62,553 nucleotides of DNA from Thermoplasmata archaeon (GTDB lineage Archaea > Thermoplasmatota > Thermoplasmata > Lutacidiplasmatales > UBA184). The notes under the pieces are model-generated. The model saw nothing but the letters and a program-made list of their open reading frames with translations, ran no database searches and was not told where the DNA came from. Shown here one piece after another: positions 1-9,798 of the stretch (its first letter is position 1; every line of letters starts with the position of its first letter). Position numbers and translations under genes: made by a program. The stretch covers positions 94,695-157,247 of the forward strand of contig JAKIVU010000001.1 of NCBI GenBank assembly GCA_022750375.1. The letters are read 5' to 3'.

Positions 1-843
1 GTGTCCGCGTTCGAGGGCCATGCGCGCGAGCTCTCGGGCTTCGGGCTCCCGTGCGAAGACTAGAAAGCCGCCCTCGATCGCCGATACCTTGCCGAACGAG
101 TCGAGTTCCTCTCTCGGGTACGACCCCTGGATCGTCACCCGGTACGGGTAGCGCACCCGGCCCCGCAGGTCCTCCGGGGTGCCGTCGAGCACAAGACGTC
201 CTCGCTCGAAGAGGGCGAGACGTGCCGACAGCGCCTCCGCCTCGTCGAGATAGTGGGTGGTCAGCAAGATCGTCCGCTGTTCCCGCGTCGCGCGACGGAT
301 CGACTCCCATACCTGCCGGCGCGCGATCGGGTCGAGCCCGGTGGTCGGTTCGTCGAGGAACAGCACTTCGGCATCCGACGCGAGCACCATCGCACAGAGG
401 ACGCGCCGCCGGAGACCTCCCGAAAGGCGCGCGACCGTACGCTTTCGAAACTCGGTCAAGGTCAACTGGTCTAGGGCATCCCGAGTGCGTCGTCGGGACT
501 CGACGGGGTCCATCCCTCGAAGCTTCAGGTACAGATAGACGACCTCCTCGACGTTCAGGAAGTACAGCGGTCGGGCCTCCTGGGGGACACAGGCGATACG
601 AGCGCGGATGGCCCGCTCCTGCGTGGCCACATCGTGCCCGAGCACGCTCGCCGAACCCGAAGTGAGGGCGAGCTGCGTGGCCACGATCCGGAGGAAGGTC
701 GTCTTGCCGGCGCCGTTACGGCCGATGACCCCGTAAACCCGCCCGGAGGGCACCTCGAGAGTGAGGTCCTCGAGGGCGGCGGTGCCGGACGAAGTGCCCG
801 GGTAAACCTTGCGTAAGTGGTCCGCCCGTAACGCGACCGGCAT
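1..843 (-). CDS. ABC transporter ATP-binding protein (partial, runs off left edge)
   Basis: Minus-strand reading from ATG at 843 gives MPVALRADHLRKVYPGTSSGTAALEDLTLEVPSGRVYGVIGRNGAGKTTFLRIVATQ... with Walker A GRNGAGKTT and Q-loop CVPQEARPLYFLNVEE; open to position 1. Not in the ORF track because it lacks a stop in the window. Confidence 0.9.
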   Translation of the reverse strand, partial: MPVALRADHLRKVYPGTSSGTAALEDLTLEVPSGRVYGVIGRNGAGKTTFLRIVATQLALTSGSASVLGHDVATQERAIRARIACVPQEARPLYFLNVEEVVYLYLKLRGMDPVESRRRTRDALDQLTLTEFRKRTVARLSGGLRRRVLCAMVLASDAEVLFLDEPTTGLDPIARRQVWESIRRATREQRTILLTTHYLDEAEALSARLALFERGRLVLDGTPEDLRGRVRYPYRVTIQGSYPREELDSFGKVSAIEGGFLVFAREPEARELARMALERGH

Positions 844-939
844 CGAGCCGAGCCCACAGCTCGCGCGGTTCTTAACAGGGAGTTGGCGACTACGTCGGGG
901 TCGTCCGCGGACGGCGAGTTGCCTTCCACCGGTGGGGTG

Positions 940-3900
940 CTAACTCTCGAGGTACGAGGGCGATGTCGATGGAGGGGCTGACGAACTTCCCTCGGCTGCG
1001 GGGGCTCCCGGCGCGGAAGATCCCGAGGCCGGCTCGGGAGCGGGGGGCGACTTCCCCGCGGGGGGGCTCTCGTTCCGAGGCGGCCTCAGTCGGCCCGAGA
1101 GGATGATTACGACGGCGAGGACGATCAACACGAGCAGCAGCCCGATCTCGAGCCACTGGGCCGACGTCGCGAACGGTGCGGTGCCGGAGGCCTCCGGGCC
1201 GATCGTCGTCGATGCAATCGCGGAGGAGGCCGAGGCGCCCGCGGAATCGGTCACCGTGGCCGCCACGGCGTAATCTCCAGGACCGACCCCCGTCAACGAG
1301 AACGTCGATGCGGTGGCGCCGGCCACCACGGACCCGTTTAGGGTCCACGCGTAAGAGTACGGCGGAGTGCCGCCCCCCACCGTCGCGGTGTACGCGACCG
1401 ACCCCGGCGCGCTCGCGCTCGACACGGTGGGGGCGACTGAAACGGTCAGACGCCCGTTCACGGTCACCGTCACCGAGGCGTCCGCGCTCGCCCCATTGGA
1501 ATCGGTGGCACGGGCCGAGACGATGTACGACCCCGCCGTCGCGGGGGTGCAGCTTACGGTCGTCGCCGCTCCGCCCGAGGGGGCGCATCCCGCGGGGAGC
1601 CCCCGCCATGTGACGGTGTCCCCGCCCGACCCCGCGGTCGAAGCCAGCGTGAAATTGACCGCCTGTCCCGCGTCGAGGGCGGCCATCGAGGCGCCGAACT
1701 CGCCGGTGACGTTGATCCCGGTCGCCGTCGGCGCGGGCGAGATGACGACCGACCCCGAGTAGCTCGCGCGTACCGAGACGCCCACCGAATCCGTTGCTTC
1801 CACCGAGGGCGAGTACGTCCCGGCTTCGTTGGCCGGCACCGAGCAGCTCAGGACGGCGGCATCCGCTTGGCAGGCGTCGGGGACGCTCGACCATGCGTAC
1901 GAGTAGCTTCCGGAGCCTCCCGACACGGCGACCTCGACGGAGAACGTCTGTCCAACGTCGAGATCGTCCGAGTTCACCTCGACCTCGGTCGCGGTCGACG
2001 CGGGGTAGACGCCGAGGGCGAGGGACGGCGACGAGACGGTGAGCTCCGCGGAGTCGGTGAGGCTCGCATAGGGGAGCCAGCTCCCCACGGAGCCGGCGCC
2101 CAGCACGCATTTCTCGAGCTGATGGGACGCGGTCGTGTTCACCACCGAGCAGCCCGGAGGTAGGTCGCTCCAGGAGAACGTGAACGGCTGCCAACCGTCA
2201 ACGCCGGTAAGACCGAAGTAGACCGTTTGGCCGACCTCCGCGATGCTCGCGGAGGAGTTGAGGAAGATCTGCGGATCCGGGGCCACGTTCAACGAGTTCA
2301 ACCACGTGCTCGACTGGAGTGTGGTGATCTCGGGGAATCCGCTCGTATCGGTGATGACCGCGCTCGGGTCGTAGTACGTCCCATAGGTGTAACTCGAGCC
2401 GTACTGGCCGAACCCCGGGTAGTCGACGGAGCAGGTAAACGACGTGACGAGGGCGGACGGGGGAGCGCAGCCGGTCGGGAGGCCACTCCAATCGAGATGG
2501 TAGCTACCGGTTCCCCCGCCCGTGGCGCCGAGAGAGAACGTGACCTGTTGGCCCAGGTCGACGTACGTCGGGGTGAATCCCGGCCCCTGGGAGCTCAGGA
2601 ACTGGCCGAACGCCCAAGAATACGGAACGTAAAATTCCGTGAATTCTCCGAGAGCGTAGTTGTAGAATGCCGAGGAGCCCCCGGCCGTGATCAAGTATCC
2701 GTCCGCCGCGTCGTAGGCGGCGGACGTCTGGACTAGGTATGTACTTATGCCGTAAAGGTACCCAAAACAGGTCGCGCCACCGCACTGGTACCACTGCGTT
2801 CCCTGGAACAGGAACGTCACGCCGGCGTACCCGGTCCCCACGAGCACGAGCGCCTTCGCGGCCCCGTCGTAGACCAGGACAGCGTCGGCGATGTATCCGG
2901 GGGTAGGCGACGCGCAGGCCGGTTGGGATGGTCCGCCGCAGCTCCCGAGCTGCGTCCACCCCGAGTACAGGTCGGTCAAGAGCCAGGTATCACCGAAACT
3001 GTTGGTGTAATTCTGACCGCCGAAGAGAACGATCTCGCTATCGTGGGGGTCCCACGCCATCGCCATCACGAACCGGGGGGAGGGGGCATGGACCCCCTCG
3101 TACGCGGTGAAGTTCGTCCAGTAGCCGGTGTGGGAGCCGGTGGACGTGAACGCCCACGTCTCCCCGTTCGGTCCGTGATCGGTGTAACCCCCGAAGAGCA
3201 CCATATCGCCGGTCGACTGGTCGAAAGCCAAGCCGGCGCTCGCCCGAGGGGACGGTGCGTATTCCCCGTCGCAAAGTTCCATGCAAATCAGGAACCAGTC
3301 TCCCCCTTGGAATCCCCAGGTTTCGTTCGAGGTGCCGATGACGGAAGAGACTCCCCCGAAGAGCAGTAGGTACCCCGCCGTGGGGTCGTACGACATGCTT
3401 GCGGCTTCGAGGGTCGGAGGAGAATCCGCGGGTTCCAGCTCGGTCCATGACCCCGCGGAGAACTTCCATGTGGCGGACGAAATCGACAGGCTGGGCTGCA
3501 GGTACCCCCCGAACAGGACGACGTATCCGTCCGCGTTGTCGTACGCCATGGCGGCATTGAAGAGCGTTCCCGGTCCGACGCTCGCCGGCGGAGTCAACGC
3601 GTTCCAGTTGCCCCCGAGGAATCCATAGAGCAGGTCGGGAGGAGTGTAGAGGTCCGACTCACCCCCGAAGAGGAGCAGATATTCGTCCCCCGCGGAGAAA
3701 TCGAACGTCAGCCCCGCTCCGTTCCTTCCGTCCGGGACGGTTGAGGGGGCGAGCAGGGTCCACGTTCCCGCGGTGAATTTCCAGGAGTCGGTGAGGACGA
3801 ATGAACTTCCGGGCGCGCTGGATTGATTGTTTCCCCCGAACAACACCGCGTACCCATCCACCGGGTCGTAGGCGAAGGAAGCTTCCGTCCGCCCGGACGG

Positions 3901-5100
3901 CGCCCTACCGGCGGGACACGGACCGGTCGCAGCGTTCCCGCAGAGGATCGGGGTCGGTACCTGCACCCAGCCGTCGGTCGAGTTGAACTCCCAAGTGTCG
4001 TTACAGAAGCCGGTGGGGGCCAAACAGCCACTCCCACCGTAACCTCCGAAGAGGATCGCATGCTGACTATCGGAGTCGTACTCCATCGACAGTTCGTATC
4101 GCGCCGGCGGGACGCCCGCCGAGTGCACCCGGGTCCAGCTGTCGGACGCCCAGTACCAGGTATCGTTGCAGAGGAAGGCGGCGCATTGAGGGGAGCTTCC
4201 ACCGAACAGCACGTCCGCCCCGATTCCCACCGGCTGAACGATCGACGGATCGTACACGAGGCCGAATCCGAAGCGGGGGGTCGGTCCCTCGACGTGCATC
4301 TGGGTCCAGACGCCGGCCTTGAACAGCCAAGTATCGTTGAGGTAGCCGCCGGTGCCCGGGGTGTATCCTCCGAACAACATGACCGCGTTATCCCATCCGG
4401 AGTAGGCGAGTCCCGACGAGTCCCGTGCCTCGGGCGAAATGAGGGGGGCCAGCTCGGTCCAGACTCCGCCCTGATACGTCCACGTGTCGCCGAGATAGGT
4501 TCCCGAGGCGTTCGAGCCTCCGAACAGGACGACGTAGTTGTCCGCAGGATCCCAGGTCATCGCGAAGTTGATGTATCCCCTAGAAGAGGGCACCCCGACG
4601 ACCTCCCATCCGACGTTCGTCGCGGGGGTCTCGGCGCCGGCGGCGAGCGTTGCCGCGGGGCCGCGGGGAGAAGAATCCCCGCCGCACCGGACGGATTCGA
4701 GTGCGGACGTCGAGCCTTGGCAGCCGAGGGATGCGCCCTCGGCCGGGCCGAGCCCTCGTTCGAGTGAGGTTTCCGCAGATTGGAGTTCAGCCTCGGGTGC
4801 GCTCGGTGGAGGGAGCGCCGATGTCCCCAAGGCGTTCGGGCTCGATGGGGTTCGAGGCGCCGGCACGCTCGGAGAGCTCGAAGGCGAGAGAAGGTGGGAA
4901 ATCACGCTGGGGCCCCGGTTCGAAATATTGGCGAGTGCCCCCGAGACGAGGACGATGGCGACGATCGCGAACACCGCGAGAGCGGTCCTCCAGATCCCGC
5001 GGGTCCGTCCTTTCCCGACCGCGCCTCTCCTCAGGGGAGGGCGTCTCTTCCGGAAGGGTCCGGCAAGCACCACGGACATTTTGGAGCTCGTTCTCCCCAC
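940..5100 (-). CDS. Large kelch/galactose-oxidase-like beta-propeller surface protein with PKD/Ig-like repeats and C-terminal TM anchor
   Basis: 1386 aa; about 10-12 repeats of the type '[YD]xVLFGGxx...xDTWxFxxGxWTxL'; N-terminal hydrophobic segment ALAVFAIVAIVLVSGALA; C-terminal TM WLEIGLLLVLIVLAVVIIL and Pro/Ser-rich tail. Confidence 0.85.
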   Translation of the reverse strand: MGRTSSKMSVVLAGPFRKRRPPLRRGAVGKGRTRGIWRTALAVFAIVAIVLVSGALANISNRGPSVISHLLSPSSSPSVPAPRTPSSPNALGTSALPPPSAPEAELQSAETSLERGLGPAEGASLGCQGSTSALESVRCGGDSSPRGPAATLAAGAETPATNVGWEVVGVPSSRGYINFAMTWDPADNYVVLFGGSNASGTYLGDTWTYQGGVWTELAPLISPEARDSSGLAYSGWDNAVMLFGGYTPGTGGYLNDTWLFKAGVWTQMHVEGPTPRFGFGLVYDPSIVQPVGIGADVLFGGSSPQCAAFLCNDTWYWASDSWTRVHSAGVPPARYELSMEYDSDSQHAILFGGYGGSGCLAPTGFCNDTWEFNSTDGWVQVPTPILCGNAATGPCPAGRAPSGRTEASFAYDPVDGYAVLFGGNNQSSAPGSSFVLTDSWKFTAGTWTLLAPSTVPDGRNGAGLTFDFSAGDEYLLLFGGESDLYTPPDLLYGFLGGNWNALTPPASVGPGTLFNAAMAYDNADGYVVLFGGYLQPSLSISSATWKFSAGSWTELEPADSPPTLEAASMSYDPTAGYLLLFGGVSSVIGTSNETWGFQGGDWFLICMELCDGEYAPSPRASAGLAFDQSTGDMVLFGGYTDHGPNGETWAFTSTGSHTGYWTNFTAYEGVHAPSPRFVMAMAWDPHDSEIVLFGGQNYTNSFGDTWLLTDLYSGWTQLGSCGGPSQPACASPTPGYIADAVLVYDGAAKALVLVGTGYAGVTFLFQGTQWYQCGGATCFGYLYGISTYLVQTSAAYDAADGYLITAGGSSAFYNYALGEFTEFYVPYSWAFGQFLSSQGPGFTPTYVDLGQQVTFSLGATGGGTGSYHLDWSGLPTGCAPPSALVTSFTCSVDYPGFGQYGSSYTYGTYYDPSAVITDTSGFPEITTLQSSTWLNSLNVAPDPQIFLNSSASIAEVGQTVYFGLTGVDGWQPFTFSWSDLPPGCSVVNTTASHQLEKCVLGAGSVGSWLPYASLTDSAELTVSSPSLALGVYPASTATEVEVNSDDLDVGQTFSVEVAVSGGSGSYSYAWSSVPDACQADAAVLSCSVPANEAGTYSPSVEATDSVGVSVRASYSGSVVISPAPTATGINVTGEFGASMAALDAGQAVNFTLASTAGSGGDTVTWRGLPAGCAPSGGAATTVSCTPATAGSYIVSARATDSNGASADASVTVTVNGRLTVSVAPTVSSASAPGSVAYTATVGGGTPPYSYAWTLNGSVVAGATASTFSLTGVGPGDYAVAATVTDSAGASASSAIASTTIGPEASGTAPFATSAQWLEIGLLLVLIVLAVVIILSGRLRPPRNESPPAGKSPPAPEPASGSSAPGAPAAEGSSSAPPSTSPSYLES

Positions 5101-5282
5101 CCCCGGGCAGAGGGCCGTCGAAACCGAACCAGAATCCTGGGCATAAACTCTCGTCGAACTCCCACCGCCGGCGGTCGGACCACGAAGTGCTTAGTAGGAG
5201 GAAGAACCCCGACACGATCTCCCGAGTCGCGCCCGGGCGAAGGAACCGGTCGGGTCGCCCACACCCACCAGGAACTGGACCC

Positions 5283-6350
5283 TCAACTCAGCACCTCGGC
5301 GAGCCGACCCTCGGCTCGTCCGCGCTTGATCTCTCGGGCGATGCGCCGCCCGGTCGAGAGCCCGGGTTCGATGAGGTCGGAGTACGGACTTCCCGAAATG
5401 AACAGATTCGTCCCCGCGACAATTCGGGTGGAGATCTCGAAGACCTTGAACTCGAGGTCCTCGGTCATGATTCCCTCGATACAGAACGGACCGACCATCC
5501 CCCCGAACAGGTCGATCGAGCGCTCCACGATGCGCGCGGCGACTTCGAAGGCTCGCGGGAGGAGCGACTCGCGCAGAATGACCGGTACGTTGCCTGTGAC
5601 CACAAACGTCGGCCGGAGCCCGGCTTTCATCAGTTCCTCCTGAGCACCGAGCTTGTAGAGCTCGTCGATGTTCGCCTCGTCCCGTCGGTCCATCCCGAGG
5701 AGTTCGAGCGACCCCTCGCGGAGCCGGTAGCCGCCGTCGGTGATCGGCGAGTAGAAGAAATGCATGTAGTACCGGGTTCCCAACACGTACTCTTGGATGA
5801 CGTGTGGACCCGTGGGGTGGAACCCTTCGAGCGCTTCGCGGTTCTTGGCGAGGAAGAAGCCCTTGCCGCCCTTCGCGCCGTAATACTTCACGATCACCGG
5901 ACCGTCGATCTGCTTAGGGTCCTCGAAGAGCTTCGGCATCGTGACGCCCGCGGACTCGAGCCAGTCGCGCTCTTTTCGCCGGTCCGATTCCCAGCCGAGG
6001 ACCGCGCGGTTGCCGAATACGGGCACGTCCATCGTCGCGAACGCCTCGGGACCGAGGTACTCCACGAACGATCCGTGGGGGACGATGATCGCGCCGTCCT
6101 CGCGCAACTTGTCCGTGACCTTGGGCAGGTCCTTGACCGTTGGAACGGAGAGGAACTGGTCGGGCCGCGCCAGCGGGAACGCGTCGTAGAACTTCGGTGG
6201 GGACCCTACGCAGATGCCGAGCGTCGGGAAACCTTCGATGCGGGCCCCGTGAAAGATCTGCAGCGAAGAGTGGGAACAAAGGGTCGCGATCGTCGGGGTT
6301 CGGCCGTTCACGGACTCGAGACGCGCTTCCGATGCGAGGGGAATCCCCAT
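5283..6350 (-). CDS. purP: 5-formaminoimidazole-4-carboxamide ribonucleotide synthetase (PurP family)
   Basis: MGIPLASEARLE...TIATLCSHSSLQIFHGARIEGFPTLGICVG...VPVFGNRAVLGWESDR..., archaeal PurP ATP-grasp pattern; start taken at internal ATG 6350 rather than ORF start 6449. Confidence 0.85.
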   Translation of the reverse strand: MGIPLASEARLESVNGRTPTIATLCSHSSLQIFHGARIEGFPTLGICVGSPPKFYDAFPLARPDQFLSVPTVKDLPKVTDKLREDGAIIVPHGSFVEYLGPEAFATMDVPVFGNRAVLGWESDRRKERDWLESAGVTMPKLFEDPKQIDGPVIVKYYGAKGGKGFFLAKNREALEGFHPTGPHVIQEYVLGTRYYMHFFYSPITDGGYRLREGSLELLGMDRRDEANIDELYKLGAQEELMKAGLRPTFVVTGNVPVILRESLLPRAFEVAARIVERSIDLFGGMVGPFCIEGIMTEDLEFKVFEISTRIVAGTNLFISGSPYSDLIEPGLSTGRRIAREIKRGRAEGRLAEVLS

Positions 6351-6409
6351 ACGGGGGAGTATTGGGAGACCAACATAGCCCTTACGGGCGCCGCTCCTCG
6401 AACGGGGAG

Positions 6410-7612
6410 TTATCCGTCGCCGGCCGTGCCTTCCAGCTCCCAGTACCACTTCACGCGACGCGCTCCGGTCTCCGCGAGCTTGCGTCGAAGTTCGGGGTCG
6501 ACCGACGGGTCCCGGACGAGACGGCGAACCTCTTCGGGGCGGCCGGTCGGGAGGCGCGAGGTGAGTCCGAGTCTGTCGAGCTCGGGCCGCACGCCTTCGA
6601 GCGAGTATTGCCAGGCTTCCTCTCGCCGGCGCACAGCCACTGACCGCGAGCCGGGCAGCCGATGGATCCCCAACTCCTCCGCGGCGTGGTGGAGCTCCTC
6701 CGCCGTATCGCGAAGCTCAGTTCCCACCCGAGCCTCCTCGTTCCGGAGCCGGTCGAACCGGTCCACCAAGTCTCGGAGACGCGTCTCGTCGGAGACGGGC
6801 ACGGTCCGGAACTCGGGGCAGATCGACCGGAAATCGCATCGACTGCAATGGCGACCGGGCGTGGGCTCGTACGCTTCCGCCCGCAGGCCGTCACTCACCG
6901 TGCCCATCCGGTCGTAGAGGGTCGTGAGCGAACTCCGGTCGCGCGGGGGCACACGAAGTGGGGTCAGCGAACGCAGGTGGTAGAGCGTCAGTCCCCCCAC
7001 CGGCTCAGAGTAATTGCTCTCGACCAGTACCTGATAGATCGACAGCTGATCGGATTCCTTCGCATCCCCGGCCGTCAACTCGCGCGACGTCTTGTAGTCG
7101 AGAATCTCGAGGCCCCCGGTGGGATTGCGATCGATCCGGTCGATGTATCCGTGGATGGGGATCCCGTCCCATCGGGCCTCCAAGTGTTGCTCGATTGCGA
7201 CCGGCTGCGGCGGTTCCCGCACGAGCCGGTCGTAGTACCGCGTGAGCAGATCGCGGCCCAACGTCCGGTATCTCGCTTCCTCTTCCGGGGTCGTGTAGCC
7301 TTCCCCGGTCCAGGACCGGTCGTACTGCGATAGCATCTGCTCCCGAGACATCAGCGCAGGCGCGGCCGCCGCTCGCGCCCGCGACTGCCAGTCGTCGAGT
7401 GTTCGCTGGGAGTCCGACTCGCCGGCCCGTCGAGCGCTCGGAACCACCAGCGGCCGTAGGAGTTCCTCGAGGACCGAGTGAACGACTCGACCGAACGTGA
7501 AGTACCCGTGGGGCGTTTCGGGAAGTCGGTCGATGTAGAGGAACTTCCAACGAAGGGGGCACTCGAGGTAGGTTCGGTACGAGGAGTAGCTCAGCGCGGA
7601 GGTAGAGGGCAC
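6410..7612 (-). CDS. PD-(D/E)XK (RecB/Cas4-like) nuclease with putative 4-Cys Fe-S cluster
   Basis: LSYSSYRTYLECPLRWKFLYIDRLPE..., HGYIDRIDRNPTGGLEILDYKTS (D...DYK motif), C-terminal GRHCSRCDFRSICPEF cysteine cluster; GTG start. Confidence 0.85.
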   Translation of the reverse strand: MPSTSALSYSSYRTYLECPLRWKFLYIDRLPETPHGYFTFGRVVHSVLEELLRPLVVPSARRAGESDSQRTLDDWQSRARAAAAPALMSREQMLSQYDRSWTGEGYTTPEEEARYRTLGRDLLTRYYDRLVREPPQPVAIEQHLEARWDGIPIHGYIDRIDRNPTGGLEILDYKTSRELTAGDAKESDQLSIYQVLVESNYSEPVGGLTLYHLRSLTPLRVPPRDRSSLTTLYDRMGTVSDGLRAEAYEPTPGRHCSRCDFRSICPEFRTVPVSDETRLRDLVDRFDRLRNEEARVGTELRDTAEELHHAAEELGIHRLPGSRSVAVRRREEAWQYSLEGVRPELDRLGLTSRLPTGRPEEVRRLVRDPSVDPELRRKLAETGARRVKWYWELEGTAGDG

Positions 7613-7645
7613 ACCGGGCGAGCCGCCCGGGAGTTCAAGTGGTTT

Positions 7646-7665
7646 CCGGGGGCTCTCGCCCCCGG
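7646..7665. repeat. Perfect 8-bp hairpin CCGGGGGC-TCTC-GCCCCCGG between tfb and the nuclease gene
   Basis: Seen directly; could be a terminator, processing or leader element. Confidence 0.5.
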
Positions 7666-7676
7666 GGGCCTCGCGA

Positions 7677-8771
7677 CTAGTGGCCCGCAGCCGCGGCGTC
7701 CGCCTCGACCTTCTCGCCGGTTTCAGAGGGGAGGCTCCCTCGTGCCTGAGGGTTGGTCAGGTTCTTCGGGAGGCCCAAGAGGTCGAGGAGCTCCTTGTAG
7801 TGGTTGCGGATCGTTACCGGGGTAACGTTCGCCACGGCCGCGATACGGTCCTGGCTGCGCGGCTCTCCCATCAGGTTCGACGCGATGTAGATGATCGTCG
7901 CGAGGATCCCGTTCGGGAGCACACCGCTCGTCGAGTAGACCTGCTCGACCTGTTCCAAGAGCGAGAGCACCTTCTGGCGGACCTCCTTCGAGAGGTTGAG
8001 GTCCTGCGTGAACCGAACGAGGTAGTCGCGCGGTTCCACAGGCTTGAGCCCCAGCTTGAGTTCGCGGGCGAGAAGTGTGTACGCTCGGCCGACCTCGATC
8101 TTCGTCGCCTTCGAGTGGGCGATGATCTCCTTCATTGTCCGGGGGACGTGGCACTGACGGCACGCGGCGTAAACGCTGGCGGCCACGAGCGCGACAATCT
8201 TCTTACCGCGAGTCGCCTTGTGCTCGAGCGCGCGACGATAGATGTAGGTCGCCGACTCCTTGACCTCCCGCGAGAGCCCCAAGACGCCCGCGAGTCGATT
8301 CAATTCGCCCAACGCGACCACGAGGTTTCGTTGGTGGGTTCGGGCGGCGCGCAGTCGGTGGTTGAGCTTGCGCAGGTGGTAGAACTTGAGCGAGGTGTTC
8401 CGGGAAAGAGAATTCCCCTGGAAGTCCCGCGTTGGCACGCCGATTTCGCTGAACAGGCCCTTGTCGGGCATGAGCGGCGAGATGACCGGGCCCCAGCCTC
8501 GGGCCTCGCGTCCCGTGTCTTCCTTCGAGCCCCGCTGGCCGCGGTCGCTCACCAGAGCGCTTGCGTCCACTACGAGGCCACAATCGGCGCAGACGATCTC
8601 CCCACGGATCTCGTCACGGATGAGGTGAGACGAGCCGCAATTCGGACAAACGTCCGAGTCGGGAGGAATGGCAGGGACCACCATCGGCGTCGCGGCGGGA
8701 GCGGGCGCCCGGCGGGCAGTCTTAGGACTGGCGGAGCGGCTACGCGTAGAGGAGGTAGATGACGCGCTCAT
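7677..8771 (-). CDS. tfb: Transcription initiation factor IIB
   Basis: Zn ribbon CPNCGSSHLIRDEIRGEIVCADCGLVV, DKGLFSEIG, two cyclin-like repeats ending in ATIIYIASNLMGEPRSQDRIAAVANVTPVTIRNHYKELLD. Confidence 0.97.
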   Translation of the reverse strand: MSASSTSSTRSRSASPKTARRAPAPAATPMVVPAIPPDSDVCPNCGSSHLIRDEIRGEIVCADCGLVVDASALVSDRGQRGSKEDTGREARGWGPVISPLMPDKGLFSEIGVPTRDFQGNSLSRNTSLKFYHLRKLNHRLRAARTHQRNLVVALGELNRLAGVLGLSREVKESATYIYRRALEHKATRGKKIVALVAASVYAACRQCHVPRTMKEIIAHSKATKIEVGRAYTLLARELKLGLKPVEPRDYLVRFTQDLNLSKEVRQKVLSLLEQVEQVYSTSGVLPNGILATIIYIASNLMGEPRSQDRIAAVANVTPVTIRNHYKELLDLLGLPKNLTNPQARGSLPSETGEKVEADAAAAGH

Positions 8772-8792
8772 GGTTTCTGGGCGGCATAATCG

Positions 8793-8819
8793 AAGGCCCG
8801 TATATATAACTTAGGCCTT
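8793..8819 (-). promoter_or_regulatory. tfb promoter: TATA box (TATATATAA region, 8801-8809) bracketed by inverted repeat AAGGCC...GGCCTT
   Basis: TATA box about 30-34 nt upstream of the tfb ATG (8771); arms at 8793-8798 and 8814-8819. Confidence 0.6.
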
Positions 8820-8959
8820 GCGATGTCGCTCTTGTTTGATACAGGTGCTACACCGTGAGCAACTATAGCATGGCTTTGGGACGCGATTGCTTCTGGCAGA
8901 GCCATTTCGTTTCACCTCGGGGGATATCGTTTCAGCACATCAGGGATTGGGTTCGTTGA

Positions 8960-9229
8960 ATGCGTGGCCCTTACCTTGGGCTTCTGATAGTCTCGGGCAT
9001 ACTCATCAGCGTGGGGTTCATCGTATTCATTTCGGCCTACGACGCGGGATGTGGCCCCTCGCCGCGGTCGGGCTGCCCGGTCTCGGGATGCCACTCGGGT
9101 ACGACGTCCCACTGTATCGCTCCGTCTGTGGAGACCTTGGGGGGCCTTCTGATGGGCGGGGGTCTTGCGATTGCCGGTGGATCTACGGCATGGGCGAAAT
9201 GGCCCAAACACGCCCAAGCTCACAGCTGA
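8960..9229 (+). CDS. Small membrane protein (about 2 TM)
   Basis: 89 aa: MRGPYLGLLIVSGILISVGFIVFISAYDAGCGPSPRSGC...GGLLMGGGLAIAGG; hydrophobic segments, otherwise no family recognised. Confidence 0.45.
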   Translation: MRGPYLGLLIVSGILISVGFIVFISAYDAGCGPSPRSGCPVSGCHSGTTSHCIAPSVETLGGLLMGGGLAIAGGSTAWAKWPKHAQAHS

Positions 9230-9447
9230 TCGGACCCCCGAGCCGTGGAGAAAGCCGGTGCAATACCGTTCTCAAACATCTCGTGCACCACAACAGTCAG
9301 ATTGTACGCGATCAGCTTGCACAAGACTTCGTTCACCTGCGCGACCCGGTTCTTTAGCCGGATGTTCTCCCCGAACTTTCGCTTTAGGGCCTTCAATCGG
9401 ATGGCCCCGACCGACTCTATTCGCCGGGGAGAGCCCGGGCTCCCCAA
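9220..9447 (-). pseudogene. Transposase C-terminal remnant (DDE type)
   Basis: 75-aa ORF with ALKRKFGENIRLKNRVAQVNEVLCKLIAYNLTVVVHEMFENGI, the typical IS-transposase C-terminal pattern (KRKFGxxxRSKxxxAxxNEVLCKxLxHNLxVLxxxxxELGI); no upstream catalytic domain in the flanking frames. Confidence 0.7.
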
Positions 9448-9662
9448 TCAGCCCACCCCCAGAGGGGATGCGGTTCTTGGACTCACCACTGGAACGAGAT
9501 GGACCCACGTACCCCGAGATCGTCCCGAGTCACTGACCTCGTCCCAAAGCCCTATGGCATGGCCATTAAACCCGGATGGGCGGTGTCGGCCAACCTTGTT
9601 TCGGGACGGCTCATCAATTTTCACGGATGCCGTCACCAATAGCCGAGTTTGCCTTTGCAGGG

Positions 9663-9684
9663 GCGACGACGTGGGGGTCGTCGC
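9663..9684. repeat. 8-bp inverted repeat GCGACGAC-GTGGGG-GTCGTCGC
   Basis: Seen directly in the intergenic region of the islet. Confidence 0.5.
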
Positions 9685-9798
9685 TCGCGGCTCCGACACG
9701 GTTGAATACCCTCGTCCTTCCATGGTGGCACCAGACAACCTCGACGGGACCAAAGACGGCACGAAATTGGATTCTCGAAAGGTAGAGGAGTCCCGAAG

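Noticed and set aside
4650-6917. 755-aa plus-strand ORF over the kelch, purP and nuclease genes
   Set aside because: Spans three recognised minus-strand genes and their gaps; Arg/Ser-rich composition is a GC artefact.
6410-7612. CRISPR-associated Cas4
   Set aside because: Family resemblance only; no repeats/spacers or other cas genes anywhere in the window.
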